Assembly: GCA_903858975.1 (NCBI GenBank)
Contig: CAIOKW010000078.1
Span: forward strand, 1-10,380
Length of the DNA stretch: 10,380 nucleotides
DNA from: Oligoflexia bacterium
Lineage (GTDB): Bacteria; Bdellovibrionota; UBA1018; CAIMNF01
Reading direction: 5' to 3'
Part shown: positions 7,374 through 10,380 of the stretch, piece after piece
Layout of the letters: each line of letters begins with the position of its first letter
Numbering within the stretch: the stretch's first letter is position 1
Position numbers and translations under genes: made by a program
Notes under the pieces: generated by a model
The model's input: only the letters and a program-made list of their open reading frames with translations
The model's database searches: none
Told to the model about the DNA's origin: nothing

Positions 7374-7388
7374 GACTTAAGAACTTAA
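7314..7388 (+). CDS. Possible 24-residue small protein at the element edge
   Basis: An ATG at 7314 is preceded by AAGGAG (7303-7308) at an ideal 5-base spacing. The frame runs 24 codons to TAA at 7386-7388. The peptide is polar and charged, starts MDGREWKKVNGG and ends HHSDLRT, with no hydrophobic segment. I recognise no homologue. The frame coincides with the stems at 7309-7373, so the same bases may be a structured leader or a chance frame. The ribosome-binding site is the only positive evidence for translation. Confidence 0.25.
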   Translation: MDGREWKKVNGGERAFTHHSDLRT

Positions 7389-7423
7389 AATCATTATCTA
7401 TTCTCTTTGACCCCATGGCTAAG

Positions 7424-7443
7424 AGAAGCAAAAAGAAGCAAAT
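7424..7443. repeat. Tandem 10-base direct repeat near the integrase 3' end
   Basis: AGAAGCAAAA (7424-7433) is followed directly by AGAAGCAAAT (7434-7443), so AGAAGCAAA occurs twice with exactly one helical turn of spacing. It lies 27-46 bases beyond the integrase stop codon. Such short phased repeats can be recombinase or accessory-protein binding sites near att. It is A-rich and lies within a small lysine-rich frame, so simple-sequence coincidence is possible. Confidence 0.3.
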
Positions 7444-7469
7444 CCAAGGTTTTTAAAAGAACGACGCCC

Positions 7470-8561
7470 TTACTTTGAAAATTTCAAAATAACGGCATCG
7501 CTTGAATGTGGTATCTCGTAACCGAGTTTGTCGGTTGCACCTTTTAGTTCAATTCCGGCTTTTCTCAAGTACACGTTTGTGGTTTCCATGTCGGAGTGTC
7601 CAACCACTGCCATGACCCGCGCCAAGGATTCACCTCGGCTCAGCAGGTTTGTGATGAAGGTCGCTCTCAAATCATGAAACCGTATTCCTGTTAGGCCCAA
7701 GGCTTTACAGAAATTGCGGGTGACATCCGCCGCTTCACCCCGAGTCCATTCGGTGAGATGAGGCAAGACAAACTCTTCATTCATACTCTTAAGTTTATAT
7801 TCCCTAAGAAATTGAAGAAGTTCGCCTGAAATGGGAACCTGACGAGTTTTCTGGTTTTTTGTTGAAGTGAAACCATTTTTTGAACTCCAACTTCTACTCA
7901 CTTGGATGATGCAACCTTCAAGGTCAACATCTGTCCATCTGAGTGCATAGAGTTCGCCCGAGCGCATTCCCGTAAAAAGAGCCATGATCCAGATCGGGTA
8001 AAACCGGTGATTCGTTGCTTTTGCTTCACGCAAAAACAATTGAGCTTCCGTGTTACCTAAAACTTTTTTATCTGGCTCAGGCACTTTGATCATGAGGCCC
8101 ATGCAAGGATTCACCTCGCACTTGCCATGATCAATCGCCATCTGAAAAACACGTTTCATGATTTTTAAAACATACTTTTTCGTTTGAACGGTAGAGGCGC
8201 TCATCGTTTCAAAAAGAAACTCGTGCACCTCTCGTCTTGAGATAGCACAGAGTTCTTTTGAATCAAAACGAGGGTTCAACCACTTCTTGAGCGTGGTTTC
8301 ATAACTGTATAAAGTTGAGGGTCTTGAGTTGATTCTCATAATAGAGAGACACTCTGGCACCCACTCACACCAGCGAAGCGAAACTTTCTGTTCCTTTAAG
8401 AACATGAGTTCCCGCCTGAGTTCAAATTCGATCGTCTCTGCTTTGCGTAGGGTTTCAATTCCCCGACGTTTTCGCTGAACGCGACGACCGCTTGAATCAT
8501 GAGCATGAAGATAGACTTCATACAGCTTTTTATTGTTTTCGATATAGTTTCTAATTGCCAT
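7470..8561 (-). CDS. Tyrosine recombinase / phage-type integrase
   Basis: This 363-residue site-specific recombinase would cut and rejoin DNA through a 3'-phosphotyrosine to insert or excise the element. The N-terminus (1-60: NNKKLYEVYLHA, then a basic RRVQRKRRGIETLRKAE run) is an arm-binding-type domain. Residues of about 65-160 form the SAM-like core-binding domain, and 165-335 the catalytic domain. All catalytic residues are seen: R200 in FTGMRSGELYALRW, a lysine in the beta-hairpin STKNQKTRQVPI (235 or 238), H296 and R299 in FHDLRATF, H322 in VGHSDMETTNVY and nucleophile Y331. It is therefore intact and probably active. ATG-8561 is supported by AAGGAG about 9 bases upstream, which overlaps the end of the excisionase gene; only 4 bases separate them. 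A 15-base palindrome (7474-7488, TTTGAAA-a-TTTCAAA) spans its last codons but lacks a T-run, so it is not a convincing terminator. Confidence 0.95.
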   Translation of the reverse strand: MAIRNYIENNKKLYEVYLHAHDSSGRRVQRKRRGIETLRKAETIEFELRRELMFLKEQKVSLRWCEWVPECLSIMRINSRPSTLYSYETTLKKWLNPRFDSKELCAISRREVHEFLFETMSASTVQTKKYVLKIMKRVFQMAIDHGKCEVNPCMGLMIKVPEPDKKVLGNTEAQLFLREAKATNHRFYPIWIMALFTGMRSGELYALRWTDVDLEGCIIQVSRSWSSKNGFTSTKNQKTRQVPISGELLQFLREYKLKSMNEEFVLPHLTEWTRGEAADVTRNFCKALGLTGIRFHDLRATFITNLLSRGESLARVMAVVGHSDMETTNVYLRKAGIELKGATDKLGYEIPHSSDAVILKFSK

Positions 8562-8565
8562 TGCT

Positions 8566-8778
8566 TTAGGCTCCTTTTCTTACGAAAAGCGCCAAGCAAT
8601 CGTTCTCGCGAAACCGCAGTCTTGAACCTAGTTTAAATGATTGAATCTGACCCCGATGGACCATAATTCTAAGTGCATTTTCACTCAGCCGCAAAACTGC
8701 TGCTGCTTCCTTTGTTGATAAGAATTTTAAATTTTCAAAGATCAAATCGGACGCACCATTTATATCATAAACACCCAT
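8566..8778 (-). CDS. Excisionase-like helix-turn-helix protein (MerR/HTH_17 type)
   Basis: The product is a small DNA-binding protein of about 70 residues. LSTKEAAAVLRLSENALRIMVHRGQIQSFKLGSRLRFRENDCLALF follows the HTH_17/excisionase pattern: helix, turn, recognition helix, then a wing with K-x-G-x-x-x-R-F and a short helix. These proteins usually bind arm sites in att to bias the integrase toward excision, or regulate the integrase operon. It directly precedes the integrase and is likely co-transcribed. ATG-8778 is preferred. A TTG one codon upstream (8781) is also possible since AAGGAG sits 6 bases from the TTG and 9 from the ATG. The inverted and direct repeats at 8908-8965 upstream are candidate binding sites. 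The role is inferred from family and position. Confidence 0.8.
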   Translation of the reverse strand: MGVYDINGASDLIFENLKFLSTKEAAAVLRLSENALRIMVHRGQIQSFKLGSRLRFRENDCLALFVRKGA

Positions 8779-8907
8779 CAATTTTGACTCCTTTTTTCCT
8801 ACCTTTGTTTCTTGTTCTTTATTCTGAGTTCTAATTTTACTTATTTTATTTTTATTTACCTTCCTTTCTCATTGTTTAACCAACTCCTCATTTCCTCCAC
8901 GCCCCCC

Positions 8908-8954
8908 TCCTGACTCCACCTAACCAACAGAATGTAGGGTGGGTGGAGTCAGGA
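8908..8954. repeat. 13-base perfect inverted repeat upstream of the excisionase/integrase operon
   Basis: TCCTGACTCCACC (8908-8920) and GGTGGAGTCAGGA (8942-8954) are perfect reverse complements separated by 21 bases. It sits 130-176 bases upstream of the excisionase start and about 100 beyond the stop of the winged-helix gene. There is no T-run next to it, so a rho-independent terminator is unlikely. It could be an operator, an excisionase/integrase arm site, or a protein-bound structural site. Confidence 0.7.
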
Positions 8955-8965
8955 CCGGTGGGTGG
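8938..8965. repeat. Two direct copies of GGTGGGTGG, 19 bases apart
   Basis: GGTGGGTGG occurs at 8938-8946 and again at 8957-8965, a spacing of 19 bases, close to two helical turns. The first copy overlaps the right arm of the 13-base inverted repeat, so both arrangements share bases. Iterated, phased sites before an excisionase operon are typical binding sites of an excisionase or element repressor. G-rich clustering (four GGTGG-type runs) also leaves open a two-layer G-quadruplex. Confidence 0.6.
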
Positions 8966-9050
8966 TTCCTTGTTTCATTTCGATGTGAAGTAACTATTGA
9001 TTACAAATAAAAAAATCCTTAATGAGTCTGTCTTGGTCCAAATGAAAACC

Positions 9051-9070
9051 TTCAGCCTCCCACGGCTGAA
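9051..9070 (-). terminator. Rho-independent terminator overlapping the 3' end of the winged-helix gene
   Basis: On the minus strand TTCAGCC, a 6-base loop and GGCTGAA form a perfect 7-base-pair stem, followed by GGTTTTCATTT and, about 30 bases on, a run of seven T. The stem includes the last sense codons and the TGA stop (9052-9054). The T tract directly after the stem is short, so efficiency is uncertain. It would separate this gene from the excisionase/integrase operon downstream. Confidence 0.55.
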
Positions 9071-9918
9071 TCCTCAAGTTCTTTATTTCGCCTGAAACTC
9101 ATCGATGTTCCTCGTAAAAAACTCATCCATGTTTCGATCGATACCGTTTTACATTCTGAGTTAATGAGTTTTAGTGAATTGTGTTTATGAATGTTATCTC
9201 TATCTAAAAACATCAGAAACAGGTTTCCATAATGACCAATTCGAAGTGTTTTGTGCAGTTCCTTAGAACGATAAATGAGTTCAACCTTGCGTGCCACTTC
9301 TGGCAGATCACAAATATAGATCACGCCGTCAAGGGGTGATTCTTTTGCATAAATTTTTAATTTTTTTCTGATTCGTTCATCACTCTTTAGGGTACGTTCT
9401 ATTTCAACTGCAATGATGACTCGGCCAAGTTCGCCCTTTCTTTCCATCAGTACAATTAGGTCAGGCCTTACTTCTGGAGTATCTCCCTCTTTGCTTGCGA
9501 AGAAATAAGCGATGGTTTCGTGTGTATTAAATTCGTGCTCCCTCAGTATCTTTGCTTCGGGAAAAATGTTTGCAAGCTTAGTCGCAAACGCAGAGCACGA
9601 CTCCCAGTGGAGCAACTCTGTGTGCCTCGGTTGGTTTCGATCAAGAGTTTTAATGTCGATTCCAGTAAGCGCTGAAATCTCTTCGCGCGCCCGTTTGTCA
9701 CGACAAGTTTGATAGAAAGTGCCGGCACCGCCAAAGACGCGGTCATTTCTTTTAGTGATCAGATTCTTCGTATAGAGCCGTGAGAGCGCATCTCTGAGTC
9801 GCCTTGGTGCAATGTGGGGCTCTAGCATTTGACTTAGGCCACGCACTGATAAGGGTTCATGGAGAGCGAGTAGTTTTAAGATTTGTTTTCCGCGATCATA
9901 GGGCAAGGGTTGTTTCAT
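9052..9918 (-). CDS. Winged-helix / PD-(D/E)XK-like protein, replication-relaxation family-like
   Basis: The 288-residue protein is probably a mobile-element DNA-binding protein. Residues of about 10-70 form a winged helix (LKLLALHEPLSVRGLSQML, RRLRDALSRLYTKNLITKR, then a short hairpin). The central part has E128, then RPDLIVL (D153), then IIAVEIERT (E172, E174) and a lysine-rich helix KSDERIRKKLKIY. This D...E-x-E/T arrangement recalls PD-(D/E)XK nuclease-fold domains and the replication-relaxation family found next to conjugation or replication genes of integrative elements. RHTELLHWES (98-107) corresponds to the conserved H-x-L stretch of that family. The canonical Lys after ExE is replaced by R/T, so nuclease activity is doubtful. 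ATG-9918 has AGGAG 8 bases upstream. It ends in its own terminator. A plain transcriptional regulator is the main alternative. Confidence 0.6.
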   Translation of the reverse strand: MKQPLPYDRGKQILKLLALHEPLSVRGLSQMLEPHIAPRRLRDALSRLYTKNLITKRNDRVFGGAGTFYQTCRDKRAREEISALTGIDIKTLDRNQPRHTELLHWESCSAFATKLANIFPEAKILREHEFNTHETIAYFFASKEGDTPEVRPDLIVLMERKGELGRVIIAVEIERTLKSDERIRKKLKIYAKESPLDGVIYICDLPEVARKVELIYRSKELHKTLRIGHYGNLFLMFLDRDNIHKHNSLKLINSECKTVSIETWMSFLRGTSMSFRRNKELEDSAVGG

Positions 9919-10032
9919 GTAATTTTCTCCTACTCCCTATAGTGCAAGCCCATGCCAACTTTTTATTAAACAAAGGTTTTTGAAAAATGGTTACATTCAA
10001 ATAAGTTAGCGAGTCTGAATTGTGTACAAAAT

Positions 10033-10084
10033 GGCCGATTCCGGCCAGTGCTGGCCATTTTTGGCCACTTGTGTGTTTTCGGCC
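10033..10084. repeat. Helically phased GGCC array
   Basis: GGCC occurs at 10033, 10043, 10053 and 10063, exactly 10 bases apart, and again at 10081. Within the array GGCCAG-TG-CTGGCC (10043-10056) is a perfect inverted repeat, and AAAATGGCC (10028-10036) pairs with GGCCATTTT (10053-10061). This in-phase layout on one DNA face, in otherwise A+T-rich DNA between divergent genes, suggests cooperative protein binding. Options are an operator for the winged-helix protein, an origin-type iteron set, or the remnant of an insertion-sequence end carrying multiple TGGCC-containing terminal repeats. Confidence 0.65.
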
Positions 10085-10119
10085 TTAAATGCATGAAATG
10101 ATTTAGATAAGGAGATTTT

Positions 10120-10155
10120 TTGAAAAAAAGAGGTGGCCAATTCCCGCCACTTTAG
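10120..10155 (+). CDS. Possible 11-codon leader peptide with an internal hairpin
   Basis: AAGGAG at 10109-10114 lies 5 bases before a TTG codon (10120) that opens an 11-codon frame ending in TAG at 10153-10155. After the start the peptide reads KKRGGQFPPL. The frame encloses a perfect stem, GTGGC (10133-10137) with GCCAC (10146-10150), but no T-run follows it. It could be a regulatory leader peptide; a chance combination is equally plausible. Confidence 0.2.
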   Translation: MKKRGGQFPPL

Positions 10156-10211
10156 ACGAAAAGCATTGATTGGGAGTTCAGCATTTTTAAAGTTCTTAAA
10201 AGGGTTTTAGA

Positions 10212-10240
10212 TTGAGTTAATTACACAAGTAATGTATAAA
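10212..10240 (+). promoter_or_regulatory. Sigma70-like promoter with a palindromic spacer
   Basis: TTGAGT (10212-10217), a 17-base spacer, then TATAAA (10235-10240): four of six and five of six matches to the vegetative consensus at optimal spacing. It would start transcription near 10247 and leave a leader of about 80 bases before the ATG at 10327. The spacer holds the perfect inverted repeat ATTAC-ACAA-GTAAT (10220-10233), a position where a bound repressor would block polymerase. Confidence 0.55.
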
Positions 10241-10326
10241 TACCAAAAGTCTTAGCCCTGCAAAACAAAGCAATTTGAGTTGGTGATTAAGACAAAAACA
10301 TTAGATAGAAAACCGCGAGGAAATTT

Positions 10327-10380
10327 ATGAAAATCGTAATTTGCACACAAGTTTTATTAAGCCTACTCATGCTTGGAAAA
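10327..10380 (+). CDS. Start of a probable secreted or lipid-anchored protein, cut by the window end
   Basis: ATG at 10327 is preceded by GAGG (10317-10320) six bases upstream and by a promoter 87 bases away. The visible 18 codons give MKIVICTQVLLSLLMLGK, a short basic start and a hydrophobic run (VLLSLLML), as in the n- and h-regions of a Sec signal peptide. The frame is open to the last base. Nothing beyond the signal sequence is visible, so function is unknown. A membrane anchor is the alternative. Confidence 0.55.
   Translation, partial: MKIVICTQVLLSLLMLGK

Larger units (their letters stand above)
7109..7469. other. Gap at the host/element junction
   Basis: No large gene lies in these 361 bases between the convergent hydrolase and integrase genes. 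No tRNA or tmRNA could be recognised on either strand, although such genes are common integration targets. The stretch contains three adjacent short inverted repeats (7282-7373), a 24-codon frame with a good ribosome-binding site (7314-7388), a 13-codon lysine-rich frame (7415-7456) and a 10-base tandem repeat (7424-7443). An attachment site of the neighbouring integrase is expected here or very near, but its core cannot be fixed from one end. Confidence 0.5.
9919..10326. other. Long A+T-rich regulatory gap between divergent genes
   Basis: The gap separates the minus-strand winged-helix gene from the plus-strand gene at the right edge. It contains the phased GGCC array (10033-10084), an 11-codon frame with a strong ribosome-binding site (10120-10155) and its hairpin (10133-10150). 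An A+T inverted repeat, TTTTAA (10185-10190) with TTAAAA (10196-10201), follows, and then a promoter with a palindromic spacer (10212-10240). No RNA gene was recognised, and no convincing -35/-10 pair was found for the minus-strand gene. Confidence 0.6.
7400..10380. mobile_element. Left part of an integrated element (tyrosine-recombinase type), continuing past the window
   Basis: The evidence is the gene set: tyrosine recombinase, adjacent excisionase-like helix-turn-helix gene, and a winged-helix protein resembling replication-relaxation proteins, all reading toward the presumed boundary. The stretch is visibly more A+T-rich than 1-7108. The left limit given is approximate: it must lie somewhere between the hydrolase stop (7108) and the integrase stop (7470). 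No relaxase, coupling protein, phage structural gene or att repeat is visible, so element class and right limit are unknown. Confidence 0.6.

Noticed and set aside
7474..7488. TTTGAAA-a-TTTCAAA palindrome at the integrase 3' end as a terminator
   Set aside because: It has no GC in the stem core and no T-run follows on the minus strand; it also encodes the last integrase residues.
8862..8897. Minus-strand 11-codon frame MRSWLNNEKGR as a leader peptide of the excisionase/integrase operon
   Set aside because: The GGAGG before it is too close to the ATG, and the whole leader is purine-rich, so such frames and SD-like runs arise easily.
7470..9918. CRISPR array or toxin-antitoxin pair within the element
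   Set aside because: No regularly spaced repeats of 20 or more bases are present, and none of the genes resembles a known toxin or antitoxin.
9936..9955. TGGCA followed by TTGCA on the minus strand upstream of the winged-helix gene, like a sigma54 -24/-12 promoter
   Set aside because: GG and GC are separated by 9 bases rather than the strictly conserved 10, so it would not be recognised normally.
10275..10307. Second TTGAGT followed by TAGATA before the right-edge gene
   Set aside because: The spacer is 21 bases, too long for a sigma70 promoter, and the upstream pair at 10212-10240 is clearly better.

Overview
The window looks like a chromosomal stretch of a Gram-negative bacterium that runs into the left part of an integrated mobile element. 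A TolC-type outer-membrane protein and a lipid-linked-sugar-type glycosyltransferase indicate a double-membrane cell envelope. Gene density, gene content and moderate base composition would fit a Bdellovibrio-like or other delta-type lineage, but that placement is a guess from the protein sequences alone.

Left part, 1-7108, reads as ordinary host chromosome. It holds the 3' part of a TolC-family efflux or secretion porin (+). A minus-strand cluster follows in transcription order: a Rim1-like carbon-nitrogen hydrolase, a small protein with an eight-cysteine FYVE-like zinc finger, and a GNAT acetyltransferase. A plus-strand trio comes next: a GT39/ArnT-like membrane glycosyltransferase, a pirin, and an ETHE1-like metallo-beta-lactamase-fold hydrolase. 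The trio is joined by 4-base ATGA and GTGA stop/start overlaps, so it is almost certainly one translationally coupled operon. The nitrilase and glycosyltransferase genes diverge from a gap of about 60 bases.

Junction, 7109-7469, has no large gene. It holds several adjacent short inverted repeats, a 24-codon reading frame with a very good ribosome-binding site, and a 10-base tandem repeat close to the integrase 3' end. This is the most likely place for the element's attachment site, but no tRNA or tmRNA gene is recognisable and no att core can be fixed without the other end.

Right part, 7470-10380, is visibly richer in A+T and has the architecture of an integrative element. It carries a complete tyrosine recombinase, a small excisionase-like helix-turn-helix protein just upstream in the same operon, and a winged-helix protein with a PD-(D/E)XK-like core resembling replication-relaxation proteins. 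All three are on the minus strand. The spaces between them hold conspicuous DNA structure: a 13-base perfect inverted repeat with two overlapping copies of GGTGGGTGG upstream of the excisionase/integrase operon, and four GGCC boxes at exact 10-base intervals upstream of the winged-helix gene. A sigma70-like promoter with a palindrome in its spacer serves the gene that starts at the right edge. The element continues past the window, so its type (integrative conjugative element, mobilisable island or satellite) cannot be decided here.
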